Source: Prostheceraeus crozeri
Taxonomy: Eukaryota; Platyhelminthes; Polycladida; Euryleptidae
Reading direction: 5' to 3'
Length of the DNA stretch: 64,000 bases
Assembly (NCBI GenBank): GCA_907163375.1
Contig: CAJQUW010006985.1
Span: 930,001 to 994,000, forward strand
Shown: positions 15,001 through 26,274 of the stretch, one piece after another
How the letters are laid out: each line of letters begins with the position of its first letter
Numbering within the stretch: position 1 is the stretch's first letter
Made by a program: the position numbers and the translations under genes
The notes under the pieces: generated by a model
Told to the model about the DNA's origin: nothing
Databases searched by the model: none
The model's input: the letters and a program-made list of their open reading frames with translations, nothing else

Positions 15001-18000
15001 GTGAGAAAAAAGCAGTGGAAAGCTCAGTTTGGTTCTATTTTCCTGTGAGGCAAGGGGTGGAATCTCTGAAAACGGCAGAGTTGGAAAAAGACGGGTTTTG
15101 GTGGTTTTGGGATGAGAAAGTCCATTTTTCGACATGAAGGAGGCCTCGGATGGGAAAACGGAGAGCAGATTCGGAGTCTACGTGAAATTTTGGGTTAGGA
15201 GGAATGTTTTCAACGACATCGGAGAGAAAAAAGTTTGAAGACGTCCCCCTCTGGACGAGACTTCCAACTTTGGTTCTAGAGATCGTAGAAAGTCGTGTGA
15301 TAGCTCATTTGAAAGCTAAGAGTGAGAAAAAAGCCGTGGAAAGCTCAGTTTGGTTCTATTTTCCTGTGAGGCAAGGGGTGGAATCTCTGAAAACGGCAGA
15401 GTTGGAAAAAGACGGGTTTTGGTGGTTTTGGGATGAGAAAGTCCATTTTTCGACATGAAGGAGGCCTCGGATGGGAAAACGGAGAGCAGATTCGGAGTCT
15501 ACGTGAAATTTTGGGTTAGGAAGAATGTTTCCAGCTACATCGGAGAGAAAAAAGTTTGAAGACGTCCCCCCTCTGGACGAGACTTCCAACTTTGGTTCTA
15601 GAGATCGTAGAAAGTCGTGTGATAGCTCATTTGAAAGCTAAGAGTGAGAAAAAAGCCGTGGAAAGCTCAGTTTGGTTCTATTTTCCTGTGAGGCAAGGGG
15701 TGGAATCTCTGAAAACGGCAGAGTTGGAAAAAGACGGGTTTTGGTGGTTTTGGGATGAGAAAGTCCATTTTTCGACATGAAGGAGGCCTCGGATGGGAAA
15801 ACGGAGTCCAGATTCGGAGTCTACGTGAAATTTTGGGTTAGGAAGAATGTTTTCAACGACATCGGAGAGAAAAAAGTTTGAAGACGTCCCCCCTCTGGAC
15901 GAGACTTCCAACTTTGGTTCTAGAGATCGTAGAAAGTCGTGTGATAGCTCATTTGAAAGCTAAGAGTGAGAAAAAAGCCGTGGAAAGCTCAGTTTGGTTC
16001 TATTTTCCTGTGAGGCAAGGGGTGGAATCTCTGAAAACGGCAGAGTTGGAAAAAGGCGGGTTTTGGTGGTTTTGGGATGAGAAAGTCCATTTTTCGACAT
16101 GAAGGAGGCCTCGGATGGGAAAACGGAGAGCAGATTCGGAGTCTACGTGAAATTTTGGGTTAGGAAGGATGTTTCCAGCGACATCGGAGAGAAAAAAGTT
16201 TGAAGACGTCCCCCCTCTGGACGAGACTTCCAACTTTGGTTCTAGAGATCGTAGAAAGTCGTGTGATAGCTCATTTGAAAGCTAAGAGTGAGAAAAAAGC
16301 CGTGGAAAGCTCAGTTTGGTTCTATTTTCCTGTGAGGCAAGGGGTGGAATCTCTGAAAACGGCAGAGTTGGAAAAAGACGGGTTTTGGTGGTTTTGGGAT
16401 GAGAAAGTCCATTTTTCGACATGAAGGAGGCCTCGGATGGGAAAACGGAGAGCAGATTCGGAGTCTACGTGAAATTTTGGGTTAGGAAGGAGGTTTCCAA
16501 CGACATCGGAGAGAAAAAAGTTTGAAGACGTCCCCCCTCTGGACGAGACTTCCAACTTCGGTTCTAGAGATCGTAGAAAGTCGTGTGATAGCTCATTCGA
16601 AAGCTAAGAGTGAGAAAAAAGCCGTGGAAAGCTCAGTTTGGTTCTATTTTCCTGTGAGGCAAGGGGTGGAATCTCTGAAAACGGCAGAGTTGGAAAAAGA
16701 CGGGTTTTGGTGGTTTTGGGATGAGAAAGTCCATTTTTCGACATGAAGGAGGCCTCGGATGGGAAAACGGAGTCCAGATTCGGAGTCTACGTGAAATTTT
16801 GGGTTAGGAAGGAATGTTTTCAACGACATCGGAGAGAAAAAAGTTTGAAGACGTCCCCCCTCTGGACGAGACTTCCAACTTTGGTTCTAGAGATCGTAGA
16901 AAGTCGTGTGATAGCTCATTTGAAAGCTAAGAGTGAGAAAAAAGCCGTGGAAAGCTCAGTTTGGTTCTATTTTCCTGTGAGGCAAGGGGTGGAATCTCTG
17001 AAAACGGCAGAGTTGGAAAAAGGCGGGTTTTGGTGGTTTTGGGATGAGAAAGTCCATTTTTCGACATGAAGGAGGCCTCGGATGGGAAAACGGAGAGCAG
17101 ATTCGGAGTCTACGTGAAATTTTGGGTTAGGAAGAATGTTTCCAGCTACATCGGAGAGAAAAAAGTTTGAAGACGTCCCCCTCTGGACGAGACTTCCAAC
17201 TTTGGTTCTAGAGATCGTAGAAAGTCGTGTGATAGCTCATTTGAAAGCTAAGAGTGAGAAAAAAGCCGTGGAAAGCTCAGTTTGGTTCTATTTTCCTGTG
17301 AGGCAAGGGGTGGAATCTCTGAAAACGGCAGAGTTGGAAAAAGACGGGTTTTGGTGGTTTCGGGATGAGAAGGTCCATTTTTCGACATGAAGGAGGCCTC
17401 GGATGGGAAAACGGAGTCCAGATTCGGAGTCTACGTGAAATTTTGGGTTAGGAAGAATGTTTCCAGCTACATCGGAGAGAAAAAAGTTTGAAGACGTCCC
17501 CCCTCTGGACGAGACTTCCAACTTTGGTTCTAGAGATCGTAGAAAGTCGTGTGATAGCTCATTTGAAAGCTAAGAGTGAGAAAAAAGCCGTGGAAAGCTC
17601 AGTTTGGTTCTATTTTCCTGTGAGGCAAGGGGTGGAATCTCTGAAAACGGCAGAGTTGGAAAAAGGCGGGTTTTGGTGGTTTTGGGATGAGAAAGTCCAT
17701 TTTTCGACATGAAGGAGGCCTCGGATGGGAAAACGGAGAGCAGATTCGGAGTCTACGTGAAATTTTGGGTTAGGAAGGATGTTTCCAACGACATCGGAGA
17801 GAAAAAAGTTTGAAGACGTCCCCCCTCTGGACGAGACTTCCAACTTTGGTTCTAGAGATCGTAGAAAGTCGTGTGATAGCTCATTTGAAAGCTAAGAGTG
17901 AGAAAAAAGCCGTGGAAAGCTCAGTTTGGTTCTATTTTCCTGTGAGGCAAGGGGTGGAATCTCTGAAAACGGCAGAGTTGGAAAAAGACGGGTTTTGGTG

Positions 18001-21000
18001 GTTTTGGGATGAGAAAGTCCATTTTTCGACATGAAGGAGGCCTCGGATGGGAAAACGGAGAGCAGATTCGGAGTCTACGTGAAATTTTGGGTTAGGATGA
18101 ATGTTTCCATCGACATCGGAGAGAAAAAAGTTTGAAGACGTCCCCCCTCTGGACGAGACTTCCAACTTTGGTTCTAGAGATCGTAGAAAGTCGTGTGATA
18201 GCTCATTTGAAAGCTAAGAGTGAGAAAAAAGCAGTGGAAAGCTCAGTTTGGTTCTATTTTCCTGTGAGGCAAGGGGTGGAATCTCTGAAAACGGCAGAGT
18301 TGGAAAAAGACGGGTTTTGGTGGTTTTGGGATGAGAAAGTCCATTTTTCGACATGAAGGAGGCCTCGGATGGGAAAACGGAGTCCAGATTCGGAGTCTAC
18401 GTGAAATTTTGGGTTAGGAAGAATGTTTTCAACGACATCGGAGAGAAAAAAGTTTGAAGACGTCCCCCCTCTGGACGAGACTTCCAACTTTGGTTCTAGA
18501 GATCGTAGAAAGTCGTGTGATAGCTCATTTGAAAGCTAAGAGTGAGAAAAAAGCAGTGGAAAGCTCAGTTTGGTTCTATTTTCCTGTGAGGCAAGGGGTG
18601 GAATCTCTGAAAACGGCAGAGTTGGAAAAAGGCGGGTTTTGGTGGTTTTGGGATGAGAAAGTCCATTTTTCGACATGAAGGAGGCCTCGGATGGGAAAAC
18701 GGAGTCCAGATTCGGAGTCTACGTGAAATTTTGGGTTAGGAAGGATGTTTCCAGCGACATCGGAGAGAAAAAAGTTTGAAGACGTCCCCCTCTGGACGAG
18801 ACTTCCAACTTCGGTTCTAGAGATCGTAGAAAGTCGTGTGATAGCTCATTCGAAAGCTAAGAGTGAGAAAAAAGCAGTGGAAAGCTCAGTTTGGTTCTAT
18901 TTTCCTGTGAGGCAAGGGGTGGAATCTCTGAAAACGGCAGAGTTGGAAAAAGACGGGTTTTGGTGGTTTTGGGATGAGAAAGTCCATTTTTCGACATGAA
19001 GGAGGCCTCGGATGGGAAAACGGAGTCCAGATTCGGAGTCTACGTGAAATTTTGGGTTAGGAGGAATGTTTTCAACGACATCGGAGAGAAAAAAGTTTGA
19101 AGACGTCCCCCCTCTGGACGAGACTTCCAACTTTGGTTCTAGAGATCGTAGAAAGTCGTGTGATAGCTCATTTGAAAGCTAAGAGTGAGAAAAAAGCAGT
19201 GGAAAGCTCAGTTTGGTTCTATTTTCCTGTGAGGCAAGGGGTGGAATCTCTGAAAACGGCAGAGTTGGAAAAAGACGGGTTTTGGTGGTTTTGGGATGAG
19301 AAAGTCCATTTTTCGACATGAAGGAGGCCTCGGATGGGAAAACGGAGAGCAGATTCGGAGTCTACGTGAAATTTTGGGTTAGGAGGAATGTTTCCAACGA
19401 CATCGGAGAGAAAAAAGTTTGAAGACGTCCCCCTCTGGACGAGACTTCCAACTTCGGTTCTAGAGATCGTAGAAAGTCGTGTGATAGCTCATTTGAAAGC
19501 TAAGAGTGAGAAAAAAGCCGTGGAAAGCTCAGTTTGGTTCTATTTTCCTGTGAGGCAAGGGGTGGAATCTCTGAAAACGGCAGAGTTGGAAAAAGGCGGG
19601 TTTTGGTGGTTTTGGGATGAGAAAGTCCATTTTTCGACATGAAGGAGGCCTCGGATGGGAAAACGGAGTCCAGATTCGGAGTCTACGTGAAATTTTGGGT
19701 TAGGAAGGAGGTTTCCAACGACATCGGAGAGAAAAAAGTTTGAAGACGTCCCCCCTCTGGACGAGACTTCCAACTTTGGTTCTAGAGATCGTAGAAAGTC
19801 GTGTGATAGCTCATTTGAAAGCTAAGAGTGAGAAAAAAGCAATGGAAAGCTCAGTTTGGTTCTATTTTCCTGTGAGGCAAGGGGTGGAATCTCTGAAAAC
19901 GGCAGAGTTGGAAAAAGACGGGTTTTGGTGGTTTTGGGATGAGAAGGTCCATTTTTCGACATGAAGGAGGCCTCGGATGGGAAAACGGAGTCCAGATTCG
20001 GAGTCTACGTGAAATTTTGGGTTAGGAAGGAGGTTTCCAACGACATCGGAGAGAAAAAAGTTTGAAGACGTCCCCCCTCTGGACGAGACTTCCAACTTTG
20101 GTTCTAGAGATCGTAGAAAGTCGTGTGATAGCTCATTTGAAAGCTAAGAGTGAGAAAAAAGCCGTGGAAAGCTCAGTTTGGTTCTATTTTCCTGTGAGGC
20201 AAGGGGTGGAATCTCTGAAAACGGCAGAGTTGGAAAAAGACGGGTTTTGGTGGTTTTGGGATGAGAAAGTCCATTTTTCGACATGAAGGAGGCCTCGGAT
20301 GGGAAAACGGAGTCCAGATTCGGAGTCTACGTGAAATTTTGGGTTAGGAAGGAGGTTTCCAACGACATCGGAGTGAAAAAAGTTTGAAGACGTCCCCCCT
20401 CTGGACGAGACTTCCAACTTCGGTTCTAGAGATCGTAGAAAGTCGTGTGATAGCTCATTTGAAAGCTAAGAGTGAGAAAAAAGCCGTGGAAAGCTCAGTT
20501 TGGTTCTATTTTCCTGTGAGGCAAGGGGTGGAATCTCTGAAAACGGCAGAGTTGGAAAAAGGCGGGTTTTGGTGGTTTTGGGATGAGAAAGTCCATTTTT
20601 CGACATGAAGGAGGCCTCGGATGGGAAAACGGAGTCCAGATTCGGAGTCTACGTGAAATTTTGGGTTAGGAAGAATGTTTCCAGCTACATCGGAGAGAAA
20701 AAAGTTTGAAGACGTCCCCCTCTGGACGAGACTTCCAACTTTGGTTCTAGAGATCGTAGAAAGTCGTGTGATAGCTCATTTGAAAGCTAAGAGTGAGAAA
20801 AAAGCAGTGGAAAGCTCAGTTTGGTTCTATTTTCCTGTGAGGCAAGGGGTGTAATCTCTGAAAACGGCAGAGTTGGAAAAAGACGGGTTTTGGTGGTTTC
20901 GGGATGAGAAAGTCCATTTTTCGACATGAAGGAGGCCTCGGATGGGAAAACGGAGTCCAGATTCGGAGTCTACGTGAAATTTTGGGTTAGGAGGAATGTT

Positions 21001-23599
21001 TTCAACGACATCGGAGAGAAAAAAGTTTGAAGACGTCCCCCCTCTGGACGAGACTTCCAACTTTGGTTCTAGAGATCGTAGAAAGTCGTGTGATAGCTCA
21101 TTTGAAAGCTAAGAGTGAGAAAAAAGCCGTGGAAAGCTCAGTTTGGTTCTATTTTCCTGTGAGGCAAGGGGTGGAATCTCTGAAAACGGCAGAGTTGGAA
21201 AAAGGCGGGTTTTGGTGGTTTTGGGATGAGAAAGTCCATTTTTCGACATGAAGGAGGCCTCGGATGGGAAAACGGAGAGCAGATTCGGAGTCTACGTGAA
21301 ATTTTGGTTAGGAAGGAGGTTTCCAACGACATCGGAGAGAAAAAAGTTTGAAGACGTCCCCCTCTGGACGAGACTTCCAACTTCGGTTCTAGAGATCGTA
21401 GAAAGTCGTGTGATAGCTCATTCGAAAGCTAAGAGTGAGAAAAAAGCCGTGGAAAGCTCAGTTTGGTTCTATTTTCCTGTGAGGCAAGGGGTGGAATCTC
21501 TGAAAACGGCAGAGTTGGAAAAAGACGGGTTTTGGTGGTTTCGGGATGAGAAGGTCCATTTTTCGACATGAAGGAGGCCTCGGATGGGAAAACGGAGTCC
21601 AGATTCGGAGTCTACGTGAAATTTTGGGTTAGGAGGAATGTTTTCAACGACATCGGAGAGAAAAAAGTTTGAAGACGTCCCCCCTCTGGACGAGACTTCC
21701 AACTTTGGTTCTAGAGATCGTAGAAAGTCGTGTGATAGCTCATTTGAAAGCTAAGAGTGAGAAAAAAGCCGTGGAAAGCTCAGTTTGGTTCTATTTTCCT
21801 GTGAGGCAAGGGGTGGAATCTCTGAAAACGGCAGAGTTGGAAAAAGACGGGTTTTGGTGGTTTCGGGATGAGAAGGTCCATTTTTCGACATGAAGGAGGC
21901 CTCGGATGGGAAAACGGAGTCCAGTTTCGGAGTCTACGTGAAATTTTGGGTTAGGAGGAATGTTTTCAACGACATCGGAGAGAAAAAAGTTTGAAGACGT
22001 CCCCCCTCTGGACGAGACTTCCAACTTTGGTTCTAGAGATCGTAGAAAGTCGTGTGATAGCTCATTTGAAAGCTAAGAGTGAGAAAAAAGCCGTGGAAAG
22101 CTCAGTTTGGTTCTATTTTCCTGTGAGGCAAGGGGTGGAATCTCTGAAAACGGCAGAGTTGGAAAAAGGCGGGTTTTGGTGGTTTTGGGATGAGAAAGTC
22201 CATTTTTCGACATGAAGGAGGCCTCGGATGGGAAAACGGAGAGCAGATTCGGAGTCTACGTGAAATTTTGGGTTAGGAAGGAGGTTTCCAACGACATCGG
22301 AGAGAAAAAAGTTTGAAGACGTCCCCCTCTGGACGAGACTTCCAACTTCGGTTCTAGAGATCGTAGAAAGTCGTGTGATAGCTCATTCGAAAGCTAAGAG
22401 TGAGAAAAAAGCCGTGGAAAGCTCAGTTTGGTTCTATTTTCCTGTGAGGCAAGGGGTGTAATCTCTGAAAACGGCAGAGTTGGAAAAAGACGGGTTTTGG
22501 TGGTTTCGGGATGAGAAGGTCCATTTTTCGACATGAAGGAGGCCTCGGATGGGAAAACGGAGTCCAGATTCGGAGTCTACGTGAAATTTTGGGTTAGGAG
22601 GAATGTTTTCAACGACATCGGAGAGAAAAAAGTTTGAAGACGTCCCCCCTCTGGACGAGACTTCCAACTTTGGTTCTAGAGATCGTAGAAAGTCGTGTGA
22701 TAGCTCATTTGAAAGCTAAGAGTGAGAAAAAAGCCGTGGAAAGCTCAGTTTGGTTCTATTTTCCTGTGAGGCAAGGGGTGGAATCTCTGAAAACGGCAGA
22801 GTTGGAAAAAGACGGGTTTTGGTGGTTTTGGGATGAGAAAGTCCATTTTTCGACATGAAGGAGGCCTCGGATGGGAAAACGGAGTCCAGATTCGGAGTCT
22901 ACGTGAAATTTTGGGTTAGGAAGGAGGTTTACAACGACATCGGAGAGAAAAAAGTTTGAAGACGTCCCCCCTCTGGACGAGACTTCCAACTTTGGTTCTA
23001 GAGATCGTAGAAAGTCGTGTGATAGCTCATTTGAAAGCTAAGAGTGAGAAAAAAGCCGTGGAAAGCTCAGTTTGGTTCTATTTTCCTGTGAGGCAAGGGG
23101 TGGAATCTCTGAAAACGGCAGAGTTGGAAAAAGGCGGGTTTTGGTGGTTTTGGGATGAGAAAGTCCATTTTTCGACATGAAGGAGGCCTCGGATGGGAAA
23201 ACGGAGAGCAGATTCGGAGTCTACGTGAAATTTTGGGTTAGGAGGAATGTTTTCAACGACATCGGAGAGAAAAAAGTTTGAAGACGTCCCCCCTCTGGAC
23301 GAGACTTCCAACTTCGGTTCTAGAGATCGTAGAAAGTCGTGTGATAGCTCATTTGAAAGCTAAGAGTGAGAAAAAAGCCGTGGAAAGCTCAGTTTGGTTC
23401 TATTTTCCTGTGAGGCAAGGGGTGGAATCTCTGAAAACGGCAGAGTTGGAAAATGGCGGGTTTTGGTGGTTTTTGGATGAGAAAGTCCATTTTTCGACAT
23501 GAAGGAGGCCTCGGATGGGAAAACGGAGAGCAGATTCGGAGTCTACGTGAAATTTTGGGTTAGGAGGAATGTTTTCAACGACATCGGAGAGAAAAAAGT
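1..23599 (+). repeat. 322-bp satellite array, about 73 units
   Basis: A head-to-tail array with a period of 321-322 bp runs in from the left edge; about 73 complete units can be stepped off between 112 and 23,600. Units are nearly identical. Most variation sits in one stretch of about 20 bp after GGGTTAGGA, in a two-allele site (GAGAGCAG or GAGTCCAG), in a 5-C or 6-C run before CTCTGGA, and in a few single sites. Each unit holds an open frame on each strand (74 codons forward, 77 reverse), mostly starting at TTG; units with five Cs open from an ATG for 84 codons. I read these frames as by-products of homogenisation, not genes. The unit reappears inverted at 27.6-28.4 kb and in diverged form inside the termini of the element at 32,070-48,972, so the array is best read as an expanded inverted repeat of a mobile element. 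Confidence 0.97.
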
Positions 23600-23993
23600 T
23601 TGAAGACGTCCCCCCTCTGGACGAGACTTCCAGGGGTGGTAATCTGAAAAAACGGCAGAGTTGGAAAAAGCGGGTTTTGGGTGGTTTTTGGATGAGAAGG
23701 TCCATTTTTTTCGACATGAGGAGCCCCTCGGATGGGGAAAACGAGTCCAGCAGGAGAGTCAAACCGTGAAATTTTTGGTTAGGAGTAATGTTTTCAACGA
23801 GGACGGTAGAGAAAAAGTCCCCTCTGGACGAGACTTCCAACTTTGGTTCTAGAGATCGTAGAAAGTCGTGTGATAGCTCATTTGAAAGCTAAGAGTGAGA
23901 CAAATTCAGTGGAAGAAACGGCTTGTTCATATCTACCTTCGTATAGATGTAAGACACCATTGAAAGTTTTGGAAATGTGCGAAAAAACGACTG
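23600..23993 (+). repeat. Degenerate edge of the satellite array
   Basis: The last units are visibly decayed. One has lost about half its length (CGAGACTTCCA passes straight into GGGGTGGTAAT) and carries many scattered changes. A final partial unit resumes near 23,820 and leaves the satellite at GAGTGAGA, passing into sequence unique to this element (GGAAGAAACGGCTTG onward). The stretch from about 23,820 to 23,993 is the reverse complement of about 27,588-27,760, which fixes the inner boundary of the inverted repeats. Decayed edge units beside homogenised inner units are usual for satellites. Confidence 0.9.
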
Positions 23994-24026
23994 AGTTAGA
24001 GTGTTTAAAGTTATGGATGATGGATG

Positions 24027-24061
24027 TTACGTCATCAGCTGATCGCCACAAACTATATAAG
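24027..24061 (+). promoter_or_regulatory. CRE / E-box / TATA promoter of element 1
   Basis: TTACGTCATCAGCTGA (a CRE-like site followed by the dyad TCAGCTGA, containing the E-box CAGCTG) is followed 12 bp later by TATATAAG. The same block, with the same spacing, occurs at 32,596-32,630 and inverted at 48,414-48,448 in element 2, while surrounding bases have diverged. Conservation of the whole block points to a working RNA polymerase II core promoter in the ancestral element. A GTAGGT donor-like site follows in both elements. No plus-strand reading frame follows directly in element 1; in element 2 the matching leader runs toward the polymerase gene. Confidence 0.7.
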
Positions 24062-24569
24062 TGGAGTCTCTAGTTGTGGAAATCAGTTCTTCTCCCAAGT
24101 GGGTTGGGGTAGGTGAACTCCGGAGCTCTGATGATAGCATTGGAATTCTCTAGAAACGGGGGTTTCCGTAGGAAACCGACTTAGAAAATTTCATGGCTGA
24201 TATAAGCTAAGGTGTCAGACTTAGAGGTTCGCCATGAGATGACCTTCGTCTCCAGGCGATAAGAGACTCCAAAACTTTAAAGGCTTGTAACTTTTCTTCT
24301 ACAAGTCCTTTTGACTTGATTCAAAAAAGGTTCGATGGCTATTGATCAGACCTATATTTACAGACTACTTATAAAATTTCATTAGTGCTAAATAAGTTCT
24401 AAATGCTGAAAATTTAAATTCATTATTTTTGGAGGTTTTCTGGGGTTTTTGACCCTGCTGAAGTCAATGAAGGCATGGTTAAGTGTGTACAAGCCAGTCT
24501 TTACATTATACAAGCGGCTTTTCACTGAAAGTGAGCATGACACGGAGAGTTTTGCTGTAATATTCCACT

Positions 24570-24720
24570 GACAGGGTGTTCCTTCGGAACGGCGGATGAT
24601 GCCGTAATGATAAGTGCGGCAAGGTAGTGTGTCATATTTTAGACCGAAACCGCTGGGGCAACTCATGTTGGGCATTTGAAACAGTTCTCAACGTAGCACT
24701 TTGAACGCCAATCGGTTGAG
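24570..24720 (+). ncRNA. Candidate structured RNA module A
   Basis: This is one of five related modules of about 150 nt (mirror copies not counted). It opens with hairpin GTTCC-TTCG-GAAC at 24,578-24,590, then a second stem ACGGC...GCCGT at 24,589-24,605, then conserved blocks ATGTTGGGCATTT, CTCAACGT and CGCCA. It lies downstream of the promoter at 24,027, in what is probably a leader or first intron. A reverse-strand open frame of 95 codons crosses it (24,388-24,675), related to the 89-codon frame at 32,957-33,226. I think the folded RNA explains the conservation better than that frame does. Function unknown. Confidence 0.4.
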
Positions 24721-24785
24721 TCTTAGCTATCTTGTCATGGGTGGCATCTAAACATCTCCATTGCAAAACGCTTGTGAATCACGGC

Positions 24786-24859
24786 TTGCTATCAAGCTGA
24801 TCAAAGTCTGCCAACCTCTTGTAAATAACTCCATCGGTTTTCATGTCTGGCTATCAAGT
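24786..24859 (+). repeat. TTGCTATCAAG motifs before module B
   Basis: TTGCTATCAAG at 24,786 and GGCTATCAAGT at 24,849 precede module B. The same word precedes module C (26,193 and 26,216) and module E (33,362). Its repeated position just upstream of the RNA-like modules suggests it belongs to the same conserved unit, perhaps as a protein-binding or splicing signal. Role unknown. Confidence 0.4.
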
Positions 24860-24899
24860 CATTGACTTTGTAAGTCACGGAGATCTTCGGTGTCATAAT

Positions 24900-25070
24900 T
24901 CCTTTTGGCGGGCGTTCTTTCGAGACAGCGGTGAAGTCCGTAGCGATGAGTACTGCACAGGGCGTTGGCAATGGTAATCCTTGTGAAACCTCTCTGCGTC
25001 GTGTTTCCAAGTGGTTGCCTTTCGTCTCAACGTTGTACTCTGACCGCCAGGGCGACATTTAGCTATCTGC
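24900..25070 (+). ncRNA. Candidate structured RNA module B
   Basis: This is a second module in the same leader. Its first hairpin is GTTCT-TTCG-AGAC (24,914-24,926). Relative to modules C and D (GTTCC-TTCG-GGAC), a C:G pair has become U:A on both sides of the same tetraloop, a compensatory change that supports an RNA stem. It ends with CGCCAGGGCGACATTTAG, shared exactly with module E. B pairs with E, and A with D, so the two-module order is conserved between elements 1 and 2. Confidence 0.4.
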
Positions 25071-25074
25071 CACA

Positions 25075-25510
25075 GGTTACTTCATAAAATCTCCATTGCA
25101 CTTGTCTCCCGATAGTTGGTCATACATGCGAGAATGAACCATGAGTTCTGCTTGTCTCTATCACGGAGACGAAGTGATGAAGGGATGAAACGGGAGGCCA
25201 CCCTTACGCCACATGCAACACATCACAGACTTCTCTCTTCGCAAGTGAGCAAGCTCTTGTGAGTGTAGTCAGAAAGTATATCATGTTGTACAAAAGTTTT
25301 ACTGCAACACAGGTTGATGTATAGTTAGAAAGTTTGATCATGGCGTTTTATGAAACACAAATGTCATAAAATGTAAGCGCTAGTGTAGTCAAATAGTTTT
25401 GCCGCGACACATGTTTGTGAAAGCAAAGTTTGATCATTGAAGTTTTGTGACTGACTGAACTCACCACAGCATTGGAAAGTTTAGCACAACATAAGTGTCA
25501 TGAAAAAATA
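25075..25510. other. Leader end and AT-rich spacer with degenerate short repeats
   Basis: Up to about 25,270 this still matches the element 2 leader (CGCCACATGCAACA, ACTTCTCTCTTC). Beyond that it is AT-rich, with loosely repeated words such as AGTTTGATCAT, GTGTAGTCA and TTATGAAACACAAATGTCAT. It may be a worn counterpart of the iteron-like core of element 2. No gene is seen on the plus strand. Confidence 0.4.
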
Positions 25511-25512
25511 CT

Positions 25513-25965
25513 TTATTTGGTATTTGATTTAGCATCATTGAAACCCACCCTACTAATAGCAATGACAATATGGTTTATTTTATTCAGAAGCAAATGATCG
25601 CCGTAACCATGAAAGTTGTCCATCTGAGAAATAATCTTCCGCAGATGTCGTGTATAAAACTCAGAAGCATTAGTAACATATTCTTGTCCGTAGGAACGAA
25701 ATTGAAAGTCAACACTTTCCGCTGCTTCACCTTGTGGAAAATGAGTGTAGTTGACATGTGCAATTAAGTGAGCCTTGATGAGACTGTCTTTGAAATAAGA
25801 TATCAACTCCGTAAATATTTCTCGTGTGTAGTCTAGACATGCTTCCAATTCTGTCTCCTCCCTTTGAAACTCAAGGATGTAATCTTGTATTAAGCCTCCG
25901 AAGCACTCTTGATGAAAACGAATTGTGCAATCATCATGCTTCAATGTATTGACTTCAGGTGCCAT
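25513..25965 (-). CDS. 150-aa protein resembling the N-terminal region of the element's DNA polymerase B
   Basis: An intact frame opens at an ATG in a strong Kozak context (ACCATGG). It ends in a stop codon that overlaps an AATAAA signal (minus strand, 25,517-25,512), a very compact layout. The protein is acidic and soluble-looking, with no signal peptide or membrane segment. Residues from about 50 to 140 follow the same order of features as the polymerase N-terminal region of element 2: a Lys-Ala start, an HVNY-like strand, a QFR strand, then a helix pair ending IISQMDNF and IVIAIS. In the polymerase these correspond to KALIYLKLKY, IQFHV, CLKSNVDKF and IFKISLL. I infer a stand-alone relative of that domain. 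Its job is unknown; binding DNA or the polymerase is conceivable. It is divergent from the spliced gene to its right, with about 140 bp between it and the TATA box at 26,105. Confidence 0.75.
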   Translation of the reverse strand: MAPEVNTLKHDDCTIRFHQECFGGLIQDYILEFQREETELEACLDYTREIFTELISYFKDSLIKAHLIAHVNYTHFPQGEAAESVDFQFRSYGQEYVTNASEFYTRHLRKIISQMDNFHGYGDHLLLNKINHIVIAISRVGFNDAKSNTK

Positions 25966-26065
25966 GGTTGAGTCTATTGCTAAACATCATTTCTGCCTAA
26001 GACGATTTCAATAACGCGTTACAAATGTGCGTGCGCACATCGGGAACTCTAGCTCGTCTGTGATT

Positions 26066-26160
26066 GGACGAGATGTCTCATCCATTCACCGCTTAGGAAA
26101 ATCTTATAAAAGGCAGTGCACCAGCTCTGCTCTTCACATTTATCTTTCACAAGGTGAGTG
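26066..26160 (+). promoter_or_regulatory. TATA promoter and non-coding first exon of the three-exon gene
   Basis: TGATTGGAC (an inverted CCAAT box) near 26,070 is followed by TATAAAAGG at 26,105. Transcription would then start near 26,135. A donor AAG|GTGAGT lies at 26,154, so the first exon would be short and non-coding. A matching acceptor (CCTTTTCAG) ends at 26,566. The intron between them contains RNA-like module C. The shared upstream region probably also serves the 150-aa gene on the other strand. Confidence 0.6.
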
Positions 26161-26274
26161 TCGGTGAGCTCCTGCTATCAGGTTGTTTTGACTTGCTATC
26201 AAGTTCAATAGTCTCTTGCTATCAAGAAATTCACTTCTGCTCATAAAACATATCATCGCTGTAATACCTCCTTT

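Noticed and set aside
112-23502. About 150 repeated open frames of 74-84 codons on both strands of the satellite
   Set aside because: They follow from a homogenised unit that happens to lack stops. Most open at TTG rather than ATG, both strands are equally open, and one-base C-run variants change the frame freely.
1-23599. CRISPR array or gene-family array
   Set aside because: The unit is 322 bp with no spacer/repeat division, and the surrounding elements are eukaryotic.
24220-24240. tRNA-type B box (GAGGTTCGCC) in the leaders
   Set aside because: No matching A box at the right distance and no cloverleaf could be drawn.
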